From the IMG/VR virus record IMGVR_UViG_3300028610_000207, positions 1-26,815 of that record: a DNA stretch of 26,815 nucleotides, one strand, 5' to 3'. The position numbers and the translations under genes were made by a program. The notes beneath the pieces are model-generated. The model had not been told where the DNA came from. It searched no databases and saw nothing but the letters and a program-made list of their open reading frames with translations. Source of the DNA: a virus. Below are positions 7,099 to 14,774 of this stretch, piece after piece (position 1 is the stretch's first letter; every line of letters begins with the position of its first letter).

Positions 7099-7208
7099 AC
7101 GATGTAACCATTGGTTGCACCTTGCGACTGTCGGAAAGACGACACCCTTTATGCAAGGGTAATTGCAAGGCGAAGCCCGGAAACGGATGACTTCTCCGAA
7201 ATAATCGT
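7099..7208 (+). ncRNA. Structured RNA leader in front of the major capsid gene
   Basis: This is the only long non-coding gap inside the operon, and it folds well by eye. Outer stem: ACGAT 7099-7103 with ATCGT 7204-7208. Hairpin 1: 7104-7109 with 7113-7118 (one G-U). Stem 2: CCTTGCGA 7120-7127 with TTGCAAGG 7163-7170, enclosing a small TGTC/GACA helix (7129-7132 with 7141-7144) and hairpin ACCCTT/AAGGGT (7144-7149 with 7155-7160). Hairpin at the 3' side: CGGA 7184-7187 with TCCG 7195-7198. GGC/GCC around a GAA loop (7169-7177) and GAAG/CTTC (7172-7175 with 7191-7194) are competing or pseudoknot pairings. It does not match any riboswitch or ribozyme consensus that I can recall. Possible roles are mRNA stabilisation, processing or translational control of the capsid gene. 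Confidence 0.5.
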
Positions 7209-7238
7209 AAACAATAATATTATTTCAGGAGAAATAAA

Positions 7239-8267
7239 ATGAGTACACTAGCTTTAACAGGCAGGTCAAATCTATTTGACGTGCAGAAATTGAAAGCTCC
7301 GGACGGCGGGGCTGTACAGGTCACTAACACATTGATTGAGCGGAACGACCTTCTTTTCGATCTCCCGGCAATGCCCTCAAATGGCGGACTGTTTGTCACT
7401 GGTGCGAGAACTTCGGCCTTGCCAACATCTACACTGACTAATATCGGTGGTACATGGGGATCGTCTAAGAGCGAGCGGACACCGTTCGTTGAGGCACTTG
7501 CTACAACTCGCAGCAGGTTCCAGGTTCCCGAAGATGTTCTACAGACAGAGGGTCCGGAAGTTTCTCAGTTGCTTGTCAGTGAGGAAAAAGACGATCATAT
7601 CGAAGGTATGGGGCAGACATGGTCAAACCTTGTCATATCAGGTCCAGATGATCAAGACCCAGTACAGAACTCTATCGTTGGCCTTGCCAGTCGAGCACCT
7701 TATACATCGATTGATAGCGAGTTTACATATGATACGGGTGGCACAGGCGTTGACCTTAGAAGTTGCTGGCTGATGCAGCCTGGCCCAAGTACTGTTCACC
7801 TTGCTTATAACCCTAACCACCCTACACTCGGTGTGGAGATGCGGGAAATGGGCAGAGTATTCGTACAAGACCCGTCTGCTGCAAGTATTGACGCGGCTGA
7901 AGGTCGTTGGGATATTATCATTGAATTCATGCTTCAGCAGGGCTTTGTCATTCGCGATCAACGTGCGGTTAAACGTATCGCTAATGTCCCTGTCGGCGGA
8001 ACAACTACGCCTGGTGCTGATCTTATCAACAATGTAATCCGTGCGGCTAACAAACATAGTTCCACAATGTCTAAGACATGGATGCTGTATTGTGATGCTG
8101 ACGTTCATACACAGTTGATTCTCGGCGCTAACGATAAGTTGAAAGTTCACTCTTCTGATAAGAATATCTATCAGACTGAACTTCCTATGATCGGTCCAAA
8201 TATTATCATTCGTAGGCTTGATTCCCTGAACCATGCTATTGGTTCTGGTGAGACTCAGTTGACTTAA
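7239..8267 (+). CDS. Major capsid protein
   Basis: 342 residues, about the length of the major head proteins of podoviruses with Bbp17-like heads. Recognisable stretches are the N-terminal L-I-E-R-N-D-L-L-F-D-L-P-A-M (32-45), equivalent to the E-x-N-x-I-L-D-D-x-P helix, T-P-F-V-E-A-L-A-T (80-88), and a central block with G-G-T-G-V-D-L-R-S-C-W-L (about 167-178). The C-terminal domain contains G-F-V-I-R-D-Q-R-A-V-K-R-I-A-N-V (236-251), the most typical signature, describing an HK97-fold capsid protein. It builds the icosahedral shell around the scaffold. AGGAG (7227-7231) lies 7 bases before the ATG, inside an unstructured A/T-rich stretch, the best translation signal of the capsid module. The start codon is unambiguous. 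Confidence 0.93.
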   Translation: MSTLALTGRSNLFDVQKLKAPDGGAVQVTNTLIERNDLLFDLPAMPSNGGLFVTGARTSALPTSTLTNIGGTWGSSKSERTPFVEALATTRSRFQVPEDVLQTEGPEVSQLLVSEEKDDHIEGMGQTWSNLVISGPDDQDPVQNSIVGLASRAPYTSIDSEFTYDTGGTGVDLRSCWLMQPGPSTVHLAYNPNHPTLGVEMREMGRVFVQDPSAASIDAAEGRWDIIIEFMLQQGFVIRDQRAVKRIANVPVGGTTTPGADLINNVIRAANKHSSTMSKTWMLYCDADVHTQLILGANDKLKVHSSDKNIYQTELPMIGPNIIIRRLDSLNHAIGSGETQLT

Positions 8268-8276
8268 TTTGAGTCT
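8251..8276 (+). repeat. Inverted repeat across the capsid stop codon
   Basis: AGACTCA (8251-8257) and TGAGTCT (8270-8276) can form a 7-bp stem with a 12-base loop that contains the capsid gene stop (8265-8267), followed by AAATTTTAA. It is too AU-poor in its tail and too short for a confident terminator; it may protect the mRNA end or be chance. Confidence 0.3.
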
Positions 8277-8309
8277 AAATTTTAACTTGTTTAATTAAGG
8301 AGCATAATT

Positions 8310-8795
8310 ATGCTATTAGAAGAATTAGGTGTGCTGAGTACAGCACAAGATTTGACCGATGGGGCTGTTGATAGTGAAAACGTCATCGACCTCGGTACTA
8401 TCGCTAATGTTGGGTTTACTGACATGTGGCTTGCTATTGAAACAGAGACGAAAATAGGCGCCGCTGCTGGCACTACGTCGACGTATTCAATTGCTTTGGT
8501 AGTTGCATCAGAAACGACTCTGGATACTATCAGAACTGTTTTGACTATAGATATTGCTAATGACGTTGCTGATCCGCGTATCGCGGCTGTAAATCGCAAT
8601 ATTGCGGCATGTGAAGTCGGTCAGATGGTTGGAGAGGCAGCGGACGCTACTTATCGCTATATGGGTCTTATTGCGACTCTGGCTGACGGTAACGGCACTG
8701 CGACACTATCGATCAATGCGGCTATGTCACCGAGTAAACCCCGGACAAAAGACAATGTCCAAGTAATCCGTTCTAATGTGGGCTTGCCTACATAA
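8310..8795 (+). CDS. Capsid cement/decoration protein, Bbp16-like
   Basis: 161 residues directly after the capsid gene. The start M-L-L-E-E-L-G-V-L-S-T-A-Q-D-L and the following S-x-N-V-I-D-L-G (about 22-29) match the opening of Bbp16-type capsid cement proteins, whose usual form has L-S-D-A-Q-A, then S-T-N-V-I-D-L-G. The rest is beta-rich: W-L-A-I-E-T-E-T, T-S-T-Y-S-I-A-L-V-V-A-S-E-T, Y-R-Y-M-G-L-I. Cement proteins bind the outside of the mature shell and strengthen it after DNA packaging. AAGGAG (8297-8302) is 7 bases before the ATG. No signal peptide, in contrast to the next gene. A strong hairpin follows the stop. Confidence 0.8.
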   Translation: MLLEELGVLSTAQDLTDGAVDSENVIDLGTIANVGFTDMWLAIETETKIGAAAGTTSTYSIALVVASETTLDTIRTVLTIDIANDVADPRIAAVNRNIAACEVGQMVGEAADATYRYMGLIATLADGNGTATLSINAAMSPSKPRTKDNVQVIRSNVGLPT

Positions 8796-8801
8796 TGAAA
8801 T

Positions 8802-8840
8802 GGGCGGCCGGCTTAACCTTTCTCTGGCCGCCCTTTAATT
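8802..8840 (+). terminator. Terminator-like hairpin after the capsid module
   Basis: GGGCGGCC (8802-8809) pairs perfectly with GGCCGCCC (8826-8833) around a 16-base loop, and the downstream run is TTTAATTTACTTTT. It sits between the cement gene stop and the Shine-Dalgarno (AAGGAG, 8848-8853) of the next gene. With no promoter in between, it is more likely a partial terminator or mRNA-stabilising stem that keeps capsid and cement transcripts more abundant than the tail transcripts. Confidence 0.6.
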
Positions 8841-8860
8841 TACTTTTAAGGAGTAATCTA

Positions 8861-10837
8861 ATGAAGAAGTTTCTAATTGTTATATTGCTGTTCGCCTGCC
8901 TTGCCGGGACTGCCCAAGCTGCTCTTAGTTTTGGGCAGTCGTTTTACGACAAGAACGTACGAACGGCATTTTCTAAAACATCTAATGACCCATTACGTGG
9001 GTTTATCGGCGAAGTTGAAGGCATGTTGGACGGGACGGGAACATCGACCCTGATAACAAACCTTCTCTTTGATAATAGTATAACGTCTGATCCAACATCT
9101 ACGGAAGGTCGGCTATATTACAACACTACATCTAACCTGTTTAAATTCTACAATGGCACTTCCTGGGTTGATATTGAGGCCAATACAGGCGGTCTAAGTC
9201 TTGATGGCTCGTACAATCTTGGAAGCGACATTACTGTTGATAATGGTGTTATGACGTGGACAGCTACGGATGCGGCAGACAATGTGATTTTGACTTTTGT
9301 GCAGTCTGATACCGGAACTACTAAGGCTGTTACGCTGACTAATGCTGGAACCGGCAACACTATTGACATTCAGGGTCAATCTGGCGGAAACGATATTGAG
9401 GGAACTGACGACACTTGGGGCGTTACCGGAGCTGGCGTAGCAACCCTTGTCGGGCTTGTAACCAGTACCGGCGATGTTACTTTCACAGGTGCAGCAACCG
9501 ATATTGTCCACGATGCCTCTGCAAGCCAAATGGAGTTTAAGGATAGCTCTTTGCTCGTGTTTGGTACAAGTGATGATATTTCGCTTGCTTACGATGGCGC
9601 TGGTGACGATCTTAATATCTTATTTGATGATAAAGAGATTGCTTTCGGTGTCGATGGTGGCGGTGGTGATATTGTTATATTCTCAGAAACAGCAAGTTCT
9701 AAAGTCACATTCACGGAAGCTACTGATGATCTGCTATTTGTTGCCTATGATATTGATCTTGATGATAACTCTAATTTAGTTATCGGATCTGACGACGAAT
9801 GGGTAATTGACAATGCTTCTGAGGTACTAACTTTCTTGCCTTCTGACGCTACTGACGATTTTGTTATTGCACTTGGTGACGCAACGAATACCACAGATTT
9901 GAACATTTTTGGTGCAACAGCAAGTACAGTATCGTTTGATGCTTCCGGGGATCAAGTGACGTTTAATGCTTACGATGTTGCGCTTGGCGATTCAGATACG
10001 CTTGAATTTGGTGATTCTACCGATGGTATTATACAGTGGAATGCTTCGTTGTTAAAGATCGATGCGGTAACGACTACTGTTGGCACAGCTTTACAGATCG
10101 AAACAACCGATGGCGGAATTCATCTTAACGCAGACGGAGCGACGAATGGTGACATTCTGATTGACGCTGCAGACGTTCTGACTTTCACATCTGCTGATAC
10201 TAAAATCTTTGATGGTGCTGCCGCTGAAACATGGGTCGTTGAAGGTACTGCCGATGGTTTTGAAGCGACTGTTGTATTTACTGATCCCACTGCTAATGTA
10301 ACGTGGACATTCCCCACTGCTGCGACTGACACATTTGCTGTCATGGCCTCGACGCTTGTGACCAATGCCCCTGAAATAGCAAACTCTGTAACAGGTGGTA
10401 CTAATCAGCTTATTTTTGAAGGGTCTGTTGACGCTTTTGAGACTATCCTTACGGCAGAAGACGCAACCGCTGATGCAACTATTACTTTTGCTGACGATTC
10501 CGGTGATAATGTTTATATTGCCGAAGCTGGATCAACAACTAAGGATGGAACGAACGCTGCATTGCCACTAACCGATGCGTTGGTGCTTGGTACAAGTACG
10601 GCAGCTTCAGCATGGTCACTACCTGACGGTGAAGAAGGCCAGATATTGACCGTTTCTATTGTAACCGATGGAGGCGAGGCCACTATAACACCTGACACTG
10701 CAAATGCTTCGTGGGCTACAGTTGTTCTTACGGATGATATTGACACTGTAACATTCTTATTTATTGATGATGCGATAGGATGGATGATATTAGGTACTGC
10801 AAGTGATGGGACTAATATTGTTGCAGTAACACAGTAA
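8861..10837 (+). CDS. Secreted-type beta-rich fibre/appendage protein with signal peptide
   Basis: 658 residues from the ATG at 8861, chosen because AAGGAG is 7 bases upstream; an earlier in-frame ATG (8795) would translate through the terminator hairpin and has no ribosome site. Residues 1-20 form a Sec signal peptide: K2-K3, hydrophobic core, then A-Q-A before A21. The mature part is almost wholly beta-strand, rich in Asp, Thr, Ala and Gly, with almost no Lys. It contains E-G-R-L-Y-Y-N-T-T-S-N-L-F-K-F-Y-N-G (about 81-98), a phrase common in phage fibre N-domains, and two related repeats of about 40 residues near 458 and 517 (V-E-G-T-A-D-G-F-E-A-T and F-E-G-S-V-D-A-F-E-T-I, each followed by A-T-A/D-P-T-A and W-T-F or I-T-F). 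It is probably a head fibre or tail appendage on the virion surface. It is flanked by two terminator-like hairpins. An exported virion protein is unexpected. Confidence 0.75.
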   Translation: MKKFLIVILLFACLAGTAQAALSFGQSFYDKNVRTAFSKTSNDPLRGFIGEVEGMLDGTGTSTLITNLLFDNSITSDPTSTEGRLYYNTTSNLFKFYNGTSWVDIEANTGGLSLDGSYNLGSDITVDNGVMTWTATDAADNVILTFVQSDTGTTKAVTLTNAGTGNTIDIQGQSGGNDIEGTDDTWGVTGAGVATLVGLVTSTGDVTFTGAATDIVHDASASQMEFKDSSLLVFGTSDDISLAYDGAGDDLNILFDDKEIAFGVDGGGGDIVIFSETASSKVTFTEATDDLLFVAYDIDLDDNSNLVIGSDDEWVIDNASEVLTFLPSDATDDFVIALGDATNTTDLNIFGATASTVSFDASGDQVTFNAYDVALGDSDTLEFGDSTDGIIQWNASLLKIDAVTTTVGTALQIETTDGGIHLNADGATNGDILIDAADVLTFTSADTKIFDGAAAETWVVEGTADGFEATVVFTDPTANVTWTFPTAATDTFAVMASTLVTNAPEIANSVTGGTNQLIFEGSVDAFETILTAEDATADATITFADDSGDNVYIAEAGSTTKDGTNAALPLTDALVLGTSTAASAWSLPDGEEGQILTVSIVTDGGEATITPDTANASWATVVLTDDIDTVTFLFIDDAIGWMILGTASDGTNIVAVTQ

Positions 10838-10844
10838 TAATAAC

Positions 10845-10871
10845 GGGGCGGGCTTGGTCCCGCCTCATTTC
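10845..10871 (+). terminator. Terminator-like hairpin after the beta-rich gene
   Basis: GGGGCGGG (10845-10852) pairs with CCCGCCTC (10859-10866; one G-U) around a 6-base loop, followed by ATTTCTT. It sits between the stop codon and the next Shine-Dalgarno, the same architecture as the hairpin at 8802-8833. The U tract is short, so it may act as an attenuator rather than a full terminator. Confidence 0.55.
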
Positions 10872-10886
10872 TTAAGGAGTATTATC

Positions 10887-11294
10887 ATGGGACAAGGCGT
10901 AGGTAGAGACAATAAACGCTCAGTGTTCAGAATTCAAGTACCGCAGTTGGTGTTTCCTAATGGAGCCACTGGTGCTACGTTAACTCAGACAGAAGAAGTC
11001 AATATTGATGGCGCTGTAAAGCAAATAATGATCGGGTTAAATGACAATACTGGCAATGCGACTATAACATCTGTATCGCTCATTGATAAAGCCACAGGAT
11101 CAGTTCTATTCGTCAGTGACGGAGTGGCGGAGAATACAGATGCGGCTCCGATTGTTCAGCAGTTTATGACAGTTTCTGGAACTGATTTACCATTGCATAT
11201 ATTGAGTAATAAGACAATTACAGTTAGTGCTTTAATATCCGGCGATCCGGGCGCTTCAACTGGTTTGTGTGATATAACACTTATGGGAGACTAA
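10887..11294 (+). CDS. Hypothetical beta-rich virion protein, 135 aa
   Basis: 135 residues from the ATG at 10887, supported by AAGGAG (10874-10879) seven bases upstream; an in-frame ATG at 10854 lies inside the terminator hairpin and is rejected. The start MGQGVGRDNKRSVFRIQ is polar and shows no signal peptide. The rest reads as a small beta-sandwich (V-K-Q-I-M-I-G-L-N-D, T-I-T-S-V-S-L-I-D, then G-S-V-L-F-V-S-D-G). No family is recognised. Location after the beta-rich exported gene and before the tail adaptor suggests a minor capsid or tail component. It has a clean operon context: its stop is 3 bases before the next ATG. Confidence 0.65.
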   Translation: MGQGVGRDNKRSVFRIQVPQLVFPNGATGATLTQTEEVNIDGAVKQIMIGLNDNTGNATITSVSLIDKATGSVLFVSDGVAENTDAAPIVQQFMTVSGTDLPLHILSNKTITVSALISGDPGASTGLCDITLMGD

Positions 11295-11296
11295 AA

Positions 11297-12040
11297 ATGA
11301 CTACCGAAACGGATATTTGCAACATCTCACTTGGGAAGCTTGGCGGTGCAGGTGATGCTCTTAACGGCAACGCTTTCATATCGTCTATTGATGGATCGGA
11401 TAAAGTGTCGTCATGGTGCAAGCTCAACTTTCCACGAATAAGACGGAGAGTGATAAAAGACCTTGCGACAAGGAAAGCACCATTTCGTTCAACGGTAAGG
11501 TTTCTTGATTTAGGCACTGAATTAGATACTACGCCGGATATAGGACAATGGGAACATGCCTTTACTTTGCCAGGTGATTGCCTTGAGGTTGTGAGCCAAT
11601 TTGATGAAAACCTTATAGCCGCCAGGACACAATCAAGACCATACCAGGTTCGTGCTCAGGTAGAATATCAATGGGAAATGGTCGCAGACGCTACCGGCAA
11701 TGGCAAAATATTACTAACAAATACTTTAAGTAATACCGACAGAGACAGTGCGTTTATCGAAATTATTGTTGATACGCCAAATACAACATCTTTTTCAGAA
11801 GAAATGATCGACTGTATAGCAACATTGCTTGCGTCAGAAGTTGCTCCCGTTATCGGTAGGGATATGGAAGCCAGTAATGTAATGCTTGCTAAATATGAAC
11901 AGGTTGTAATGCCGAATGCACAGGCAGAGAACCAAAGAGGATTTAATAATACAGCGAGAAGTATACCTGATTGGGGTGGTGGACGTAGTAAAGTTCTCCC
12001 AACAAGGGAAAGATTCGCTCCAACCACAACTTCAACTTAA
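11297..12040 (+). CDS. Tail adaptor, T7 gp11-like (tail tubular protein A)
   Basis: 247 residues. The N-terminal T-D-I-C-N-I-S-L-G-K-L-G-G (5-17) is the diagnostic opening of the tail tubular protein A family (I-C-N-x-A-L-G-x-L-G). It is followed by a helix ending F-P-R-I-R-R-R-V-I-K-D-L-A (45-57), a W-E-H-A-F-T-L-P-G-D-C-L-E-V-V motif (about 85-99), equivalent to the family's Y-x-L-P-x-D-C-L, and a late helical block with I-A-T-L-L-A-S-E-V-A-P-V-I (175-187). Gp11 family proteins form the dodecameric ring under the portal that connects it to the tail nozzle. It has no signal peptide, unlike the gp12-like nozzle (14775) that it should contact. Its stop lies 10 bases before the tailspike ATG. 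Confidence 0.9.
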   Translation: MTTETDICNISLGKLGGAGDALNGNAFISSIDGSDKVSSWCKLNFPRIRRRVIKDLATRKAPFRSTVRFLDLGTELDTTPDIGQWEHAFTLPGDCLEVVSQFDENLIAARTQSRPYQVRAQVEYQWEMVADATGNGKILLTNTLSNTDRDSAFIEIIVDTPNTTSFSEEMIDCIATLLASEVAPVIGRDMEASNVMLAKYEQVVMPNAQAENQRGFNNTARSIPDWGGGRSKVLPTRERFAPTTTST

Positions 12041-12050
12041 GGATAAGAAA

Positions 12051-14735
12051 ATGAAAAATGTAATCTTTTTGATCGTATTGTTATTTACAATCTCCGCATT
12101 CGGTACGGTGTCTGATGGCGAAACGGTTCGACAGTCTTTTGCCCCGAACGGATCAACGACAACATTCACCTTTACCTTTGCTTGTAATTCAAGCGACGAT
12201 GTTTTGGTTTACGCTCCGTTGACTTCTACAGGCGATCCCATAGCTGCACTGGTCGAAGACACAGATTACACTATTGCACCGACTAGCAGCAGTTACCTTA
12301 ATGGCGGTGTTGTTACAATCAGTCCCGCTTTAGCCTCTACATTTACAGTTAAGATCGTACGACGGATTAAACAAAGTCAAGAGACTTCGTCAGGAGCAAT
12401 AACCGCAACATCCATTGTCGCAGCATTAGATAAACTTACAAGGCAGATACAGGATGCAGAGGATAGAAAAGACAGGTCATTACATTTACCTGAAAGCGAT
12501 AGTGTTTCTTTTGATATGACAATACCGAATTCAATCGACAGAGCTGGTAAGGTATTAAATTTTGATGGAAGCGGCAATGTTGGTGTGACTTCAGGTACAG
12601 ATACGTTTACCGTCGTTAATGGTGTCTATGATGATATTATCGCGGGTGACATTATCACAAAAGGCCCTATAATAGATGTTAGGGCTTTCGGGGCGTCTCC
12701 AACAGCGAGTGCCGCAGATAATGTGACAGCGTTTAACGCAGCTTTCGCCGCTGCGGTTGACGGAACTACTGTTTATGTGCCAGCAGGAACATATAGTATT
12801 GATGATGACCTTGTCACTTCAGGAGTAATCAACTTTAATCTGGTTGGGGCTGGTCAGAAAAAGACTATCATCAGCCAGACAAATGCGGCTGCAACTACTT
12901 TGAACTTTGGTGTTCACGGCAGAAGCACTATTAGTGATATTAACTTTTCAGGCGGTCTTATTGGTATCCAAATAAACAATGCAAATGTTAATCAGCAAAT
13001 AGTAGTTATACGAAACTGTTTCTTTAACAACCAAGTATCGAAATGTATCGAAACAGGAGGGCCAAATGGTACAGGTTCGGGTGCTAACTCTACATTCCTA
13101 CAAGTAAGTTCGTGTTTATTCACCCTTGAATCAGGCATGACATACGCAGTCTACGATAACCAGACAGATATAACAAATATAGAGGATTGCTGGGCTCAGA
13201 TGGGTGGAAGTTCTGCATTTTATAATGGCGGTGGAACAATGAGTCTCATTGACGTACATTGTTTTTCTTCCCCTGGATTCGATACAGAAGGTATTTGGGT
13301 CACAAATACTGCTACTGTGAATATTAGGGATTGTATCTTTGGCACAGAAAACGGCGCAGGCCAGACAGTACTAAGGAATTCTGCAACGTCAAGCGGAACG
13401 CACGTTACTATAACTGGATGCAGAATTGCTCCGAGAGATCAATACGCATTCAAATTTGTTAAATTGCCTAGTTATATAACTATAAAAAACAACTTCGGGT
13501 ACTCGTCTTTAGGTTCTGAGAGGAGTCTTGGCATCTGGATTGATTCTGACGCTGGATCGGTTAACAGATTATTAAGGGATAGAATAGTTATCGAGAATAA
13601 CGAGAATATACCGTACCGCATAGGTGATGATATATCAGGAGGGACAGCGAATGATGCTATATACTCAAACGCTCTTGCTATGCACAATAACGATAATAAG
13701 GGCGATCCATCAAGAGGGATTTTACTTGCCGATCATATTTCCAGTAAACTGTCAACAAGCGTTGCGACATCTACTGAAACAACAATGACAAAAGGAACGG
13801 CAACTTATGATTTTCTTGGTGGGCCTACTGTAACTGAATACGTAGCAACTGGAGATAACGCCCTATTCACATTAACTGATAGTTCTGCGATGGGTGGAGA
13901 CACCAGCAACGCTAATAATTATACGGCCGTATGGGACGTTGTCATAGAGGCCACTGTTCCGATTTACTGTAAGATATTAGCGGAGGGCAACGCTGGCGAG
14001 TTTACCCTTACAGATGGCCCTCACGTTCTTTGTGTGCCTTATAGAGAAGTTGATTCGCAGACTGCGCATACAATAGACATGCGTGGATTTGCTAGTGGAG
14101 ATAAATGTAGAATAGGAAGAATTCGTATCTTCCAGGGCAACAAGCTCGTTGATACTCCATTCACTATTTATGATGATGTTTCTACTAGTGTACCTCCACC
14201 TGGGCCAAGACTACGGTACGACCTTGGTGACAAGACTGTATTTTCTGATTATGCGGGAATAGGTAGTAGAGAATCTTTGGTCACTACTGCAGGGTCAAAC
14301 GGTGCAGAGGTTTTTGGTAATCCGGAAGCAGCGATCACAGATACTTTAGTAGTCACTGCTACGCAATTAAAGGCTTTGGCAGCAACACCGATAACGATTG
14401 TAGCTGCACCTGCCTCTGGGTATGTAACCGAATTTATATCTGCCGTACTTGTTTACGATTATCTTACGACTCCTTTTACACTTAATGGAGATAATGATAT
14501 TGCAATAAGATATACCAATGGAGCCGGAGCTATTGTATCGGACACTATAGATACGGCAGGTTTCATAGACCAAGCTAACGACGAGATAAGACTTGCAATG
14601 CCTATAGCCGGAACACTAGACCTTGTGCCAAGTGCAGTCCTTGTAATAGACAATATTGGTGGATCGGAATGGACTGCTGGACTTGGCGATTTAACAGTTA
14701 AAGTAACATACCGTACTCACTTAACAGGGCTATAA
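12051..14735 (+). CDS. Tailspike with T7-fibre-like N-terminus, beta-helix and signal peptide
   Basis: 894 residues from the ATG at 12051 (AAGGAT upstream), 10 bases after the previous stop; a longer reading frame from 11916 overlaps the adaptor gene and is rejected. Residues 1-18 are a Sec signal peptide (K2, hydrophobic core, S-A-F-G cleavage). Residues about 19-165 match the T7 gp17 N-terminal domain type (V-R-Q-S-F-x-P-N-G-S-T-T-T-F-T-F-T-F near the start, A-L-D-K-L-T-R-Q-I-Q-D near 128-138). Residues about 205-255 carry the pectate-lyase-3 opening (I-D-V-R-A-F-G-A, then A-F-N-A-A-F-A-A and V-Y-V-P-A-G-T-Y-S-I), followed by a right-handed beta-helix to about 540. A small beta domain ends the protein (about 760-894). 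It binds and probably degrades host surface polysaccharide. At least ten Cys are spread over the helix and C-terminal parts. Export is not expected for a T7-type spike. Confidence 0.85.
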   Translation: MKNVIFLIVLLFTISAFGTVSDGETVRQSFAPNGSTTTFTFTFACNSSDDVLVYAPLTSTGDPIAALVEDTDYTIAPTSSSYLNGGVVTISPALASTFTVKIVRRIKQSQETSSGAITATSIVAALDKLTRQIQDAEDRKDRSLHLPESDSVSFDMTIPNSIDRAGKVLNFDGSGNVGVTSGTDTFTVVNGVYDDIIAGDIITKGPIIDVRAFGASPTASAADNVTAFNAAFAAAVDGTTVYVPAGTYSIDDDLVTSGVINFNLVGAGQKKTIISQTNAAATTLNFGVHGRSTISDINFSGGLIGIQINNANVNQQIVVIRNCFFNNQVSKCIETGGPNGTGSGANSTFLQVSSCLFTLESGMTYAVYDNQTDITNIEDCWAQMGGSSAFYNGGGTMSLIDVHCFSSPGFDTEGIWVTNTATVNIRDCIFGTENGAGQTVLRNSATSSGTHVTITGCRIAPRDQYAFKFVKLPSYITIKNNFGYSSLGSERSLGIWIDSDAGSVNRLLRDRIVIENNENIPYRIGDDISGGTANDAIYSNALAMHNNDNKGDPSRGILLADHISSKLSTSVATSTETTMTKGTATYDFLGGPTVTEYVATGDNALFTLTDSSAMGGDTSNANNYTAVWDVVIEATVPIYCKILAEGNAGEFTLTDGPHVLCVPYREVDSQTAHTIDMRGFASGDKCRIGRIRIFQGNKLVDTPFTIYDDVSTSVPPPGPRLRYDLGDKTVFSDYAGIGSRESLVTTAGSNGAEVFGNPEAAITDTLVVTATQLKALAATPITIVAAPASGYVTEFISAVLVYDYLTTPFTLNGDNDIAIRYTNGAGAIVSDTIDTAGFIDQANDEIRLAMPIAGTLDLVPSAVLVIDNIGGSEWTAGLGDLTVKVTYRTHLTGL

Positions 14736-14774
14736 TGAATTCCAGACAGGAAACTCAAGTTTAGGACTAACGGA

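Noticed and set aside
7184-7202. Hammerhead-ribozyme-like C-G-G-A-T-G-A followed by C-G-A-A-A
   Set aside because: The invariant U of CUGAUGA is replaced by G, no stem II can form between the two boxes, and the GGA/TCC pairing uses the same bases.
7638-8234. 198-codon reverse-strand ORF inside the capsid gene
   Set aside because: Fully antisense to the recognised major capsid protein; no upstream signals and no matching operon.
8795-8860. Upstream in-frame ATG extension of the gene at 8861
   Set aside because: The extension reads through the terminator hairpin, has no Shine-Dalgarno and would bury the signal peptide inside the protein.
11916-12050. Upstream in-frame start for the tailspike
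   Set aside because: It would overlap the adaptor gene by 125 bases; the ATG at 12051 has AAGGAT and gives a signal peptide.
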